A DNA stretch of 64,000 nt from Diphasiastrum complanatum. Lineage: Eukaryota > Streptophyta > Lycopodiopsida > Lycopodiales > Lycopodiaceae. The translations under genes and the position numbers were made by a program. Location of the stretch: positions 11,421,245 to 11,485,244 of the forward strand of contig CM055102.1 in the NCBI GenBank assembly GCA_029204225.1, in the 5' to 3' direction. Shown in pieces: positions 51,089 to 63,545 of the stretch; the first letter of the stretch is position 1, and each line of letters begins with the position of its first letter. Under the pieces are notes generated by a model. That model made no database searches and had not been told where the DNA came from. It saw only the letters and a list, made by a program, of their open reading frames with translations.

Positions 51089-54000
51089 CTAGCTTGGTTC
51101 AATCATTGCTTTACTAATCACTCCAAGTGATAATCTGAACTTCATAAAAGGTGTCTTTTGAAGTGGTTTAGTAAGTAGATCAGCTACACATTCATTGCTT
51201 GTAACATGCTCCAAAGCAATCTCCTTGGCTTGCACCATTTCTCTCACAAAGTGATGGCATATCTCAATGTGCTTAGATCTTGCATGGAAGATTGGGTTAG
51301 ATGCAAGGTGTTGGGCTGATATATTGTCATTGTAGATGATTGGTGCCTCCTTTGAATCCATGATCTTTAGTTCCACCAATAATCTCTTGATCCAAAGTAC
51401 CTCCTTTGTAGTGGTTGTCAAAGCTTTGTACTCGGCCTCGGTTGAAGATAGAGATATAGTTTCTTGCTTTTTTGAAAGCCATGAAACCACACCTTCTCCT
51501 ATGAAAGTTGAATAGGCACTTGTTGATTTCCTATCCCTCTTGTCCCCTGCAAAATCTGAATCACTAAATGCATGAAGGTTAATCACATCTCCTCTATATA
51601 GAATCCCAAAATCCAATGTACCCGAGATGTATCTTAGAATCCTCTTAGCCTTTTTCCAATGGATATTCAATGGCTTTTGCATGGATTGGCTCAACCTACA
51701 TACACTAAAGCTAAGATCTGGTCTAGTTATAGTGATCCACATTAAGGAACCTATAAGTTGCCTAAACAAAGTGATGTCCATGAAGGATCTTTCATCATCT
51801 TCATTTGGCACTTTTACATCTTGCTCCATTGGTGTGTCAACACTTTTGCATACTTCCATCTTAAACTTCTTCAAAAGACTTTGAGAATAGTTTACTTGAC
51901 TTATAAAGATAAAATCAGACCCTCTAAGTACTTCTATGCCTAAGATGAAGTGAAGACACCCTAGATCTACCATCTTGAACTCTAAGGATAGATCTATCTT
52001 GATTTTTTCAATACCATCAACACTATTTCCACTAATGATGATGTCATCTACATAAATGAGTAAAAGTACAATACCAACATCATCAAACTTAATGTAAAGA
52101 GTGGGATCATATTCACTTTGAACAAAAGAAAGTGAAATAAGATAGCAATGTAGTCTTGAATTCCAAGATCTCGAGGCTTGCTTCAAGCCATAGATGCTTC
52201 TTTGGAGATGGCATACTTTGTTCTCCATTCCATGCTTGATGAACCCTTGTGGCTGCTCCATATAGATATCCTCTTCCAAAAAACCATTCAAGAAAGCATT
52301 AGAGACATCCATTTGACATAGAATCCATCCAAAATGTGATGCAAGTGCAATGATTAGTCTTATTGTGACCATCTTGGCCACAGGTGCAAAAGTTTCCTCA
52401 TAGTCTATCCCTCTCTCTTGAGCATAACCTTTTGCAACTAATCTTGCTTTATGTTTGTTAACACTCCCATTTGCATTCAACTTAAGCTTGAAGACCCACT
52501 TGCATCCTATTACATTCCTTTGAGGTCTCTCAACAAGCAACCAAGTTTCATTCTCAATCAAGGCATCATACTCATCCAACATAGCTTTATACCATTCTTT
52601 GGAGTTTAATGCATCTTCAACATTAGACGGTTCTTCAAAACTAGATAAAGCATAAGAAGTGGATGAGATACCCTCAACTTGCTGTCCTTTGCCTTGATAT
52701 GTGAGCCTTGATGGCTCCACTTTTGCCCTTGAAGATCTCCTTGGTGTGATAGGTGGGTTTGGTGCTTGTTCCTCCTCAAAACCAAGATCTTGCTCCTCGG
52801 CCATCTTCTTCTTGATTGTTGGAGCACTTGAGCCTTCTTCAAGCATATGCATATGATGTTCATCAAAGATGACATCCCTTGAAACAACAAATTTGTTCAA
52901 GGATGGGAGATAGACTTTGTAGCCCTTGCTTGAGCTTGCATATCCAAGCATGATCCCTCTTGTGGAAGATGGATCCTCCTTGGTTCTTGTTTCCAATGGC
53001 ACATGCACATAACATATACACCCAAAAACTTTCAAGTGATTAAGATTGGGTTTCTTTCCATACAACATCTCATAAGGAGTTTTGCCTTCAATTGCTTTGC
53101 AAGACACCCTATTCATCAAGTAGTTTGCACATACAAGAGACTCACCCCAAAAGGATTTGGGCAAACAAGCATCTAGTCTTAAAGCCTTAGAACATTCACA
53201 TAATGTTCTATTCCTTCTTTCAGAAACTCCATTTTGTTGAGGAGTGTAAGGACAAGAAGTCTCTTTCTTGATCCCTTCCACCTCACAAAAGGCCTTGAAC
53301 TCATTGGAGATGAATTCTCCACCATTGTCACTTCTAAGAATCTTGATGCTATGATTATGATGCTTTTCCACAAACAACTTGAACTTTACAAAAGTATCAA
53401 ATAATTGAGACTTGAAGGAAAGTAAGAACACCCAACAATATCTTGAGTAGTCATCAATGAAGGTTAAAAACATGGATGAACCTCCATTAGATTTGGTGCT
53501 AGCAATGTGCACATCCGAGTGTATGAGTTCAAGAGGATGAGATGACTTTGTGATGGAGTTAGGAAACACCTTCTTATGTGCCTTGGATAAGGCACAAGCT
53601 TCACAAACCTTGTCTTCCTTCCCAATAGACCTTGGTAGGCCTAAAGCATACTCCTCCTTGATCATAGCCTCCATGGAACCCGAGTTGACATGTCCAAGTC
53701 TTTTGTGCCATAAAGTAAAGGTAGATATCTTGCTCTTCTCGGCCAACATGACAACATTAGTATCCACAAATGCATCCAGCTTATAAAGTTTGCCAAGTCT
53801 AGTGCCCTTAGCCACTATCTTACCCTTCTTCTTGATGAAACATTCATTTGAAGCAAAGTCAACATTGAAACCATTGTCTACCATTTGGCCAACACTTAGA
53901 TTCTTTGTTATTGTAGGAATGTACAAAACACCTTCTATGTTGATCTTTTTGGAAGATCCTAAGCAAAGGGGAATGCTACCAACTCCTTCAATCTTACAAG

Positions 54001-55042
54001 CTTCATCATTTGCTGTATAGATAGACTTCATAGGTCCATCATAAGATAAGAGAGAAGAGAAAAGCTCCCTTTTACTAGTCATGTGTGAACTAGCACCCGA
54101 GTCAATCCACCAAGGATCTTCTCCTTTGAAGCTTGTTGAAGAAAATATGGACATCATGAGAGAGTCCTCATGTGAACTTTCCTCCTCCTCCTCTTTGCTC
54201 ATGTTGGCTTGGCTTTGATCTTGCTTCCTCTTGAAGCATTCCGAGGCATAATGCCCCATCTTGCTACAATAGTAGCACTTCACCTTTGATTTGTCCTTCT
54301 TGACTTTGGTGGTTGATGGAGATGCCTTTGGGGGTCCTTCTTGATCCTCAAGCTTTGTAGACTTCTTGAATGTTGATCCTTTGCCGTTGGACTTGCCTTT
54401 GCCTTTGGTGAAGAGAGCTTGGTCATCTCCACCTTGGATGGAAAGCCTATCCATCCTCTCTTGCATTTGGCTCCTTCTTGATTCCTCGACCATGAGTGTG
54501 CCTTGGAGTTCTTCAAGTATGGGTAGCTTACCCATAATTGCATATCCCTGAACCAAATTGTCAAATTCAAAGCTTAGTCCATTCAATATGAGTTGAACAA
54601 GCTCTTCATCCTTGATAGGGTCACCTATAAAGGCTAGCTCTTTGTTCAATTCCTTTACTCTTAGGACAAAAGTATGTGCACTCTCTCCTTTCTTTTGATA
54701 GCTTCTATAGATTTGATTCTTCAAAGCTAACATTCTAGTTTGGTTCTTGGATTCATAGACCTTTTGCAAAGTCTCCCAAGCATCTTGAGCTGAAGTGCAA
54801 TCTCCTACCTCTTTTAAGAGTTCATTTGCAACATTCATTTTTATGCAATGCAGTGCAACATTGCACCTCTTGATGTATTTGGCTTTTTCTTGAGGATGAA
54901 TAGGTTCACCCTCCTTACCATTTACAATTTCCATCAGATCTTGCATGATCATGATAGATTCCATTCTAACTTTTCATATGGAATAGTTAGTTTTGTTGAG
55001 CCTTTCATTAGTATCCAAAAGATATGCATTTATAGATTCCAT
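51089..55042 (-). CDS. Copia gag-pol polyprotein with one premature stop
   Basis: The likely start is the ATG at 55042. A TGA at codon 23 (54976-54974) replaces the Trp expected in the conserved NYSxWK motif of the gag N-terminus. From the next ATG (54964) the frame is open for 1291 residues. In that numbering: CCHC knuckle C230-C243 (CYYCSKMGHYASEC), protease WWIDSGASS at about 285-293, integrase HHCC (LWHKRLGH...) from about 420, integrase blocks IDDYSRYCWVF, RSDNGGEF and PQQNGVSERRNR, RT with [14 protein letters not shown] and the active-site LIYVDDII, and RNase H with DSDFAGD, SSTEAEYKAL and ending LLTKPL. The usual length for Copia pol suggests nothing else is missing. Function: copy-and-paste retrotransposition in virus-like particles. 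Confidence 0.95.
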
Positions 55043-55840
55043 CTAGTCTCCTAATCAAGGACTTGACACAAATGAAGGTTACTTCTATTGATTTGATTGA
55101 AGGTCTACCTTATCCCACTTCTTAGGGACCTGAAAAGATCAGTAATAGACTTCCTATAAAGATCTAAGAATGATCTCTAACAAAATCAAATCATAGAATA
55201 CTAGAAACAATGCACTTGCTTGATTGAAGTAGACAATACTAGTAGAATTGCCCCTCTTTCTATAAAGAACATTAAAGCTTCCAAATGATCTGATCAAGAG
55301 TGAATTTCAGCAACCTAATATACTTCCAAAATCACTTTTAAAAGATTTAAATGGAACTTAATGAGGATGCAACACAATCTACTATCCAATCACAAGCAAA
55401 AAATGATCAAAATTGATGAAAAATTGATCTAATTTGGTGCATAAGTCAAGCAATGGTTGGACTGAACCTAAATCACTTTAGGAGGTGTCTACTACACCTT
55501 AGAACAGCCTTGAAGAGTCCCCAAAACTCTGATCTTCCCTCTCCTTGAATGCTAGAAAGCCTCCTCTATGAAATCACCTCCAAAACTTGCTTAGAAATCA
55601 ATGCTTGGAGCAAGCAAAACTTGCTATCTTGGTAATGTGAATTGAATTCAACTTTGCCTCTGGTTTTAGACACCTAAACACCTGCAAATGAAGTCACACA
55701 ACACCAATCTCCAATGTATTTGACTCACTTTGAGTTCTAGAATCAATACTAGATGCTAAGATCCAATCTACACAAGATTTAGATCAAAAATTGTGATCAA
55801 ATTGAATGAAAACCAAGGATTTAGCTCATTTCAGCCTTTA

Positions 55841-55853
55841 GGCTCTGATACCA
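55841..55853 (-). other. Primer binding site of the Copia element
   Basis: Minus strand TGGTATCAGAGCC abuts the 5' LTR with no spacer; complementary to initiator Met tRNA. Confidence 0.88.
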
Positions 55854-56535
55854 TGTAAAAATTACAGCAAATAAGGATCCTAAAACACTTGAAATGATGA
55901 GAGAAACAATAGATTATGATTTCATAAGATTAGCACAAGTTGAACCATCAAAATCCATCAAAAATCTATGCTTGAACCTCACTAAATGGCCCAAATCCTT
56001 GAAGATGGCTTCACACGTGTGAAAGTACGGCCTCCCACAGTCTGAGTACTGTACACCAAACCTACATTCAATCCTATAATCATTAGTAATCACAAGTACT
56101 CAAACAATTATGAACATAGAGAGCAATTGCACCATTATGAGAGAAAAAACATGAAATTGCTTGATTAATTTTGGTGAGATATCATCACCTATATATACAT
56201 GATTCATCACGGTTTTGGACAGGTATGAGTAGCCCTAAACCTATCCCTAATGCTAATTTTGGTGGATCTTTCATCCTTACCAAGTTAGGGTTGGAATCTT
56301 GGAGATCCCTCAACAATGCAAAAATTACCAAAAATAGCTCCTATTTTTTCTCCCTTGTATCTAAGCATAATTTGGACTCATTCCAAAGGTTCTAACACTT
56401 AGGTCTACTTGAGAACATCCTTATGAATGGAATCCTATGCTATTTGGCACGTGTGACAAGCCACATCATGACCATCTAACTATTTACAAGTCATATGACC
56501 AAAACTAGTCAAGCTAGAATTGTGAATTTTTAACA
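55854..56535 (-). repeat. Copia 5' LTR (682 bp)
   Basis: Same length and ends as the 3' LTR. The six differences seen are single-base substitutions, five of them transitions. It holds the promoter in this family; a TATATATA-like stretch lies at about 56191-56198. Confidence 0.95.
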
Positions 56536-56540
56536 TGTAT
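56536..56540. repeat. Target site duplication, right (TGTAT)
   Basis: Identical to 50388-50392. Confidence 0.88.
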
Positions 56541-58480
56541 TTTAAACTAATATAACTTCAAAAAGTTTATCTCTAAGTCTAAAATGAGTTTTGGCCTCTT
56601 ATTGACAATTTACCAAAATGTGACTAAACTAGACTAAACTAGTTGAAATCTCTCACACCCAATAGGTATACTTATACTCTCCAAGGCTCATGCACCATTA
56701 GCAGTGCATTGTGACACCTCACTGGACACCTCTGCAATCCATTACGTATTAGTTGGTGAGTGAGGACTTCACCTCCTCTACTTCAGGTTAGGAATTTGAT
56801 TCTTAAATTGGCTGCACAAATGAAGACATAAAAGAAATGCAGCTATAATATCTTATATGATAGTAAATAATAGCTCATGAGAAACTCTTTAGTCGATTAC
56901 GTATATTCCTTTAAAAATTTTATCTAAGTCAAAAGAATAGTTCATATTTGTTGCCCACTTACATTGCTTTTGCATAAAACTTATCTAGGTCACGTCATCC
57001 AGTTCCTCAATAAATCACCCATATAAATCCACCATCATGAGAGTAGACCATGGTTGAGGGACATCAAAGCTCTACAAAGGAGCACTAAGCTTTTGAAAGC
57101 AGCTTTCGTTTATGATTAGAGGGGGCACTAGCCCCAGCTTTCCTTCTTTCCTTTATGATTAGAGGGGGCACTAGCCCTAGAAGAAAGGCCGTTTTTTTTG
57201 GACAAAACAGCCTCCAAAAAACAAGGTGCCATAAAAAAACACACTATGAACTCTATATTCAAAGATTATCCAACAATGGAAGAGTGACGATTAGCGAAGC
57301 CAATTCTATCATTATACAACAATAGAAGAGTAAGGATTAGCGAAGCAAATGTATGTTTATTATTATTACACAGCTTTACATTCTCAAGGAACAAGGTAGC
57401 AGCAGCGCTCTTGATGGATCTTCGTTATACCAGTCAGCAAAGACGAGCGCATCTGCTGCCGCCTGAGGCTACTGCATCGCATTTGCATGCGCAATAGTGC
57501 TACAGTCCAGGCCAAAGGATCATGACAACATACGGTGAAACTTTCTTTCATTCATTTTTTGTTATTACCTTGCAAACTCCCTGTTCTTGTGCTATATTGA
57601 TCGATTTTCTTTCTTGTTTCTAGGTGTTATTATGATAGTTACTTATATTTTGCTGCTTAGTGGAGTGATTTATTTCATGTTTTATGAGGTGATGCTCACA
57701 AGTCAGCAACATTTGCACATATAATAAATCATATCTGCAACTTTGTCTTGTTACCTGTATATTATTACTGCCTAAAGGAAGTGATTCGTTGTATGTTTTA
57801 TGAGGTGGATGCTCCCATGTCAGCAACATTTGCAGACATAATAAATCACATCTGTAGCATTTTCTTGTATATTATTACAGCTTAGCTCAAGTGATTTATT
57901 GTATGTTTCATGAGTTGGATGCTTCCAGGTCAGCAAATTTTGCAAATTAAATACTTTTGAGGCATTGATGCAGACTGTACCTGTAGATTCGAATCTTAGA
58001 AGCTAAATGAGCTTATTGTCTTCTTTTGGATGTGGCGTATTCAAAGATTTTCATACCAGAACAAGGGCCATCCATTTCCTTTGGATAAATTTTAACTTCG
58101 ATATATAGTATAATCGTTGATACACTCTAATGTTTCTCGACATCCAATATTGTAAAAGTCTTCAATATAATCCTCGATAAGCTCTAATTTTATTCGAGAT
58201 CCAATTTTTTAGAAGTCTTCAATACAAGCCTTGATAGGCTGTAGTAATTATCAGGATCCAAGATTGTAAAAGTCTGAGAGAATTAACAAAGCTTTTGGAA
58301 GTATAGTGGAAATCTTTTGCATTCAATTTCAACTCGCAAGCTAATCAGTGTAAGTAGTAATCCGCTCAGATAGCTGTACCGATCTCTTCAAGGTAGCACA
58401 AGTTGAAGAATGGCATGATAGGCTGCAATTTTGCGATTAAAACAGCCCTGGATTCTGTAAAGAGAGAGGGAAAGAGAAAA
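56541..58480. other. Upstream region of the AAE-like gene
   Basis: No other gene recognised. Contains short duplications: CTTTATGATTAGAGGGGGCA at about 57109 and 57153, a 44-bp repeat around GATTAGCGAAGC at about 57290 and 57332, and the tandem repeat entered separately. A more GC-rich stretch at 57380-57535 could be a noncoding first exon, but only the composition suggests this. Confidence 0.4.
57640..57955. repeat. Three-copy tandem repeat, about 113 bp unit
   Basis: Units with AGTGATT(T/C).TT at 57665, 57779 and 57890, each continuing ATG(T)TTTATGAG, (A/G)TGCT, GTCAGCAA and, in the first two, ATAATAAATCA. It lies about 0.6 kb upstream of the AAE-like start codon. Confidence 0.78.
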
Positions 58481-58749
58481 ATGGATGCTGAGAAGAGTAT
58501 TGAGCATGTATCGCTGGACGATATCTTAGAAGCAGGGGTTGCATTGCCCCAAGCTAAAACCTTCTACTATCAGCTTCAAAATATTTTAAGTCAGACTGGG
58601 GACTCGCGGCTTGAAACTTGGCAAAGAATTTCCAACGATTTGCTGAGTCCCACCCATCCTCATGCTCTTCATCAGCTCATGTATTACTCTACTTACGAAA
58701 CTTGGGACATTTCCACACAAGGCCCGCCATTGGCATGGTTTCCAACTCC
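58481..58749 (+). CDS. AAE17/18-like exon 1
   Basis: 89 codons plus 2 bases, ending ACT-CC before a strong donor, GTATGT. The open frame runs on into a GA array and would encode Arg-Glu repeats if unspliced; that tail is not real protein. Confidence 0.85.
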
Positions 58750-58764
58750 GTATGTGTCGACCAT

Positions 58765-58832
<68 letters not shown>

Positions 58833-61800
58833 CAGCATACATTCAACCACAAATCTAGTTTTATCAAGCCTTTTGTGGTTTATGGAATGGATGTTCTAGT
58901 GCTGTTTAACTTGTTAATACCAAAATTTGATTGTGGGTTACTTGGTGGAAAGGTCACTACAAAATACTTTCCCAAGCATGGCAAGGCCATCCCCTTTTTA
59001 TGGTTGAATTTTGTTCAATTCATCACACATGATAACTTGTCATGACTGTAATTGTTTGTGAAATCCTTTATGTGAGGTCATGTCACTTTCTTTACTCACA
59101 ATCTGCCTCTCAAATTTTTGACAGCTCAAATGAAAATGTAAAAGGAAAACAGGCGCAATCTAGGTTGATTCTGCCCACCAGGGCAGTCGCAACGTACAAA
59201 CTTTTGCACAGTTTTGCATGATTTAATGCACCTCAAGAATAAAGGCCACACAAATCCTTATACTAAAAGCAATAAGTGTTCAGGGCTTTTTCAAGAGAAA
59301 GTGATGGAAATATTACAATAATTAGTAGATACTCAGAAGCCATCTTATACTGACTATATAACCTGGAATTGGAGAATTTTTCTTCCTCACAAGCTCATTA
59401 AAAAAGAAACCACAAGAAGCTACCGGGATATATTGAAATGTGAGTTCCCATTGTGTGCAGCTTAGAGTTCATCTTCCACATTTATGGAAAGTTAACCTGT
59501 CTTTTGTAGGGCTGTTTTGGCAATTTACAAGCATGCACCTTGTCCCTTATAATAGGTTTGGAAGAGGGCATTTGTGGACATAATGCCTTAATTCAGCTCT
59601 ATCACCACCATGATTTTATCGTGGTTTTAGATGAGAATGGATGGTAAGTCTTGTTTCCAAATCTCTATCCTCCTATTGCTTAAAAGTTCCAAATAGGGTG
59701 CTGAAGATGGTAGATATGACACAGCCCAAGATGAAACAAAAAGTAGGTTAATCTAGGTAGGGTGCCGAAAATCCTCGTGGAAAATGGATCCATGAAACAG
59801 GTGCCTACTTTTTGGAACGTTGAAATCAGTCCTAAAAAGTGCTCTAATACCAAATTATGAACTGAATCACAAAGTATAGCATCAAAGATAATTTGACAAT
59901 ACATAAAGCAATCTGACAATCTTCCATGAAGAATGAGAATAGCGTCACATAAAGCAAATCACAAAGGCAAGTGTTTTTTCAGGAAGAGCCCAAGCAATAC
60001 CAAATTATAAGCTGAAAAATGAATGTTCGTAGTTCCGACTTATACCCAATATGAACCCAATATTTTTTAGGCTCTTATTAGTCTAAGCTTATCCACAAAT
60101 AGGGTCACAGAAGGGAAAATAGTGCACCCTCTAGGGAGGTTTGTGCCCTTCGAGTAGGACTGGACCCCCTTTCCAGTGCCAGAATAATAATAGTTGCTAG
60201 TCCTAAATGTAAATGCATGAAAAAGACTTTTAGGCCTGTACAATAAAAAAAGGGCCCGTGGCCAACAAATGAATATATTTAATCCATGGTGTCTATAGAT
60301 CCAGTAGTCCAGAATAGTGCCAACCACTAAAAACAAAACTAGTGCAAAAGTATCCCAAAAGCTTGACGTGTAGACCATGCATACCACATGGTGGTACACA
60401 AAAATGGATCTAAAGGCACAAAGTGATCCCAGGCTAAGGGTCCAAAGGTGTAGCAATATACGGACAGCCATACCCATGAAACATTATTTGGAGCATTTCT
60501 GCAGGTGAATATATCTAAACCTAGTCTATTCTTCAGAAGAGATACAATGCTCCCACTTGGTGTTAAGAAACACTTGGATGTTTTACGTTCTGGTTTTGGG
60601 CACTGTTTTGGACCTTGGTACAACACATAAATCAGTAAATGTTCTTTCTTGTCCTGTATCTACATGTTAGACATTAATATTCTTTACGATAAATCAACCT
60701 TTTGAATTGATGACAAATCATATGAGGCATTGTTAGTTTAAATTTTAACTTGAAACGAGGTGAAGATTGAGAGATCATGATTGGTATGAAGTAAAACCTT
60801 CCCTAGGATATCGAAGAAAGAATAGCAGGGAATCGAATGGCAGAATATGCCCAGATATTCTTACTATGTTATTGATTGCTATCTATGTTTTTTGTTTCCA
60901 CAGGAAAACAGCACAGTATACAAACTTGGGACGTGTTTTAGAAAAATACGGAAAGAAGCTCTTAGGCACACTATATCAAAGTCCATTACAGAGCTTTCCT
61001 GCATTCCAGAAATATTCTGTACAGCATCCCGAGGTAAACATAACAATTTTGCTTAGTCTAGCATCATACGGTATTTAAAAACTTTTCTCGATTATTCTAT
61101 GAAATTGTGATTTTATTTTGGAGTGCAATTGTAAAATTCGAGAGAAAAGACATTCCTTTGACTTGTATCTAAGTGAGGTATTGGAAAGTTTACACCTATT
61201 CAAACTAAAGATGGTGGAACAGCAGTTCAATGCATGGATGGAATTTTATTTTATAAAGCTTTAAACATTTGTATCTATCTGAATTCCAAAATCCAAGCTT
61301 TTGGTATGGCCATATACAGTCTTGCAATTGGAGGGTTTTTCAATTTGCATGCATTGAATAAAGTTAAGGCTAAGAGTTGATTCTATCCCTTTTGCTATAT
61401 GGAAGATTGTGATATAGTTATGCAGCAGTACATCTCTTTAGTAAGCCAGTATTTATTGCTCACCAACTTGAGTTGTATTCTTAGCATACTTTGTGAAAGA
61501 GGCTACTTACCCATGTAGGTTTGGATATTAAGTAAGACCATCCAGAAGCTTTAGGATTACATGTGTTGTATAATTCCGTGAGCAAATAAATGCATGATAC
61601 ACTTTTCTATTTTTAAATCTGACCATTTTCCGGCATCATTTTCTAGTAGATTTTAGCTATTCACATTTATGCTATAAAGGAGCTATTTACAATAGTAGAG
61701 CAACTGTAATACGACAGTGTATCATGAATTCCTCTATTTCTTTCTCATTGCAAAAAAAAAAACTGAGCTGCTCTTCTACAGTCTCTTATTCTATGTAATG

Positions 61801-63540
61801 TTTCAATATCAATACTTGCTTAGTGTTAGATTGTAGTTGCTGTTAAAATATTTTTAGAGCATCATACCGCCGTCCCGCCTGAAATAGTCATATCCAGCAC
61901 ATGAATGTCCCAATATTAGCATGCTTATTGTATTGAGTATTGTAATGACCACTAAGCTCCTACACTGCTTATTGTCTCATTCACTGTAACATACAGGTCT
62001 GTACTAGTGTTTGTCCTTGGGCCAATATACATGCTTAGTTCAACTTTGATTATTGAATTAGATAACGAGAAGATTGTCCACCAACTGTGGGGTCTCACTC
62101 CACTCCAATTATTTTGCCAGTCAATTTAGTGTTTGTCCTTGGGCCAATATACATGCTTAGTTCAACTTTGATTATTGAATTAGATAATGAGAAGATTGTC
62201 CACCAACTGTGGGGTCTCACTTCCACTCCAATTATTTTGCCAGTCAATTCTTAAGTTTTGAGATTGCGTCACAGTTGCTTACCATTCTGAGTGTGCCTAG
62301 GAAAATTAGATTTGTCAGTTCACGAAATCTCCTTGTCCAAACTAGCAATGCAAGCTGGTTATTACCTTCCTTGATTGAATGAAATTCTTTATCTTTTTGT
62401 TTTATCTTTGCTGAATGATCATGCATGCAACAGCTAAGAGTACTTTAGATTCTTCTTGAAACTCTCAGTTTCTCAGAAGGTGTTGGACATAATTTTCTCT
62501 GTATTTGAAGCTTATAAAACAGTGGATCTTTGATAACTGATCTGTGGTTCCTATCAGACTACTTCGGTAATACTTCATGTGCTATTTAAAACTTCAGCAC
62601 AATTTAATCTGCATGGCAATATAGACTATACAACTGACAAGAATCTTAGAACCTTTGTATGTTTTGGTATCCACTCTGAACAATTTCTGTCCCCACATTT
62701 GGTTGGGTAGCATTTCGAATGAGAACAAAAACCCACCCTTGCCATACATACCAAACATATATTACATAATAATCTCCTTTCCAGCAACAGAAATAAATGG
62801 AACAGATAACATTCCATATTTAACTTAGAAATATCTCCATGCTCCATACAGGAATATGGAACTTAGAAATACCCCCCACTCTCCATGTGAAGCCCGTTGC
62901 ATACGGCTTTCTGAACAACATAGGCTAAGGAACTTTGGCTACTGTGTTTCTTGTTTTGAACTCTACTCTTCTGATATTTTGAGATAGTTGTTAAAGTCTT
63001 CTTATTTTATGCGTTTTCAAGTGATGTGGACATGTTCCTTCCATGCAGTATCAATATTAGATTCTTAAAAAATGTAAGATACGACAAGAAGCTCGACATT
63101 TTACTTGTAAAGTGTCTAGTTGTAAATTCTGTACATGTTGCGACATAGTGCCACTAACCTTTCACGATTTACATGGATAGTTGGACGGATTTTATCCTGG
63201 TTATATTTGCATTAATCTTGCTGTCATAAACATTCTTCCCTTTAGATTGTATTAGCCTCGCTGAGCAAACTAACTTCTGTCCTTTTCGCAGGTATACTGG
63301 TCAATTGTGTTCGAGGAATTAAGCATATTATTTCACAGGCAGCCAACCTGCATTCTGGATAAGAGTGACCACTCACAACCAGGTGGCCGCTGGCTTCCTG
63401 GTGCTATGCTAAATATAGCTGAATGTTGTTTATCACCTAAAAAAAACAAGACAAATGACAGTTATGCAGTGGTATGGAGGGATGAGGAGAATGATGATTC
63501 ACCACTTATCAGTCTTAGTCTCTTAGAGTTTCGTGCAAAA
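58481..63540 (+). CDS. Acyl-activating enzyme 17/18-like, 5' part (3 exons seen)
   Basis: Exons 58481-58749, 60904-61033 and 63292-63540 (or to 63545), joined by GT-AG introns in phases 2 and 0, give 216 codons; the gene runs on past 64000. Seen: an N-terminal helical region (SLDDILEAGVALPQAKTFYY), HPHALHQLMYYSTYETW with PPLAWFPTP, then TNLGRVLEKYGKKLLG, FQKYSVQHPEVYWSIVFEELSILF, GRWLPGAMLNIAECCL and VVWRDEENDDSPL. These match the N-terminal extension of plant AAE17/18 proteins, which belong to the acetyl-CoA synthetase-like AMP-forming family and are thought to be peroxisomal. The AMP-binding core and any C-terminal peroxisome signal lie outside the window. The substrate cannot be told. The start at 58481 has a good context (AAAAATGG); an in-frame ATG at 58415 is an alternative. 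Confidence 0.88.
58768..58828. repeat. (GA)n microsatellite beside a splice donor
   Basis: About 30 GA units starting 18 bases after the exon 1 donor, at the start of AAE-like intron 1. Confidence 0.96.
58829..60903 (+). other. AAE-like intron 1
   Basis: AT-rich intron with an acceptor TTTGTTTCCACAG at 60903. The word AATACCAAATTAT(A/G)A occurs at about 59846 and 59998, reminiscent of LTR-edge sequence in antisense, but no element could be defined. Confidence 0.6.
60904..61033 (+). CDS. AAE17/18-like exon 2
   Basis: One base completing the split Pro codon plus 43 codons (KTAQYTNLGRVLEKYGKK to QKYSVQHPE), donor GAG|GTAAAC. Confidence 0.92.
61034..63291 (+). other. AAE-like intron 2
   Basis: About 2.26 kb, acceptor CCTTTTCGCAG. 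It contains a near-perfect 122-bp tandem duplication (separate entry) and otherwise nothing recognised. Confidence 0.75.
62006..62249. repeat. Tandem duplication, 122-bp unit, two copies
   Basis: AGTGTTTGTCCTTGGGCCAA starts both copies, at 62006 and 62128. Only one substitution (AACGAG/AATGAG) and one inserted T were seen along the unit, so the duplication is recent. Confidence 0.92.
63292..63540 (+). CDS. AAE17/18-like exon 3
   Basis: 83 codons from VYWSIVFEEL to EFRAK. Two donors are possible: AAA|GTGAGG at 63541 (phase 0) or GTGAG|GTATAC at 63546 (phase 2). Family alignment slightly favours a Val next, compatible with either. Confidence 0.9.
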
Positions 63541-63545
63541 GTGAG

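Larger units (their letters stand above)
50393..56535 (-). mobile_element. Near-intact Copia retrotransposon
   Basis: A 6143-bp element with two 682-bp LTRs, a 5-bp target duplication, a primer site and a polypurine tract, and a single polyprotein frame with gag, protease, integrase, RT and RNase H. The LTRs differ at about six positions by eye, so the insertion is recent. One nonsense codon at 54974-54976 is the only visible lesion. Confidence 0.96.

Noticed and set aside
58618-58899. Frame with Glu-Arg repeats overlapping AAE-like exon 1
   Set aside because: Wrong frame for the AAE match and carried through the GA array.
59680-60626. Three minus-strand frames of 79-136 codons in AAE-like intron 1
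   Set aside because: They are hydrophobic, of unrelated composition, with no motif or splice support; the same stretch is intron sequence by the exon matches.
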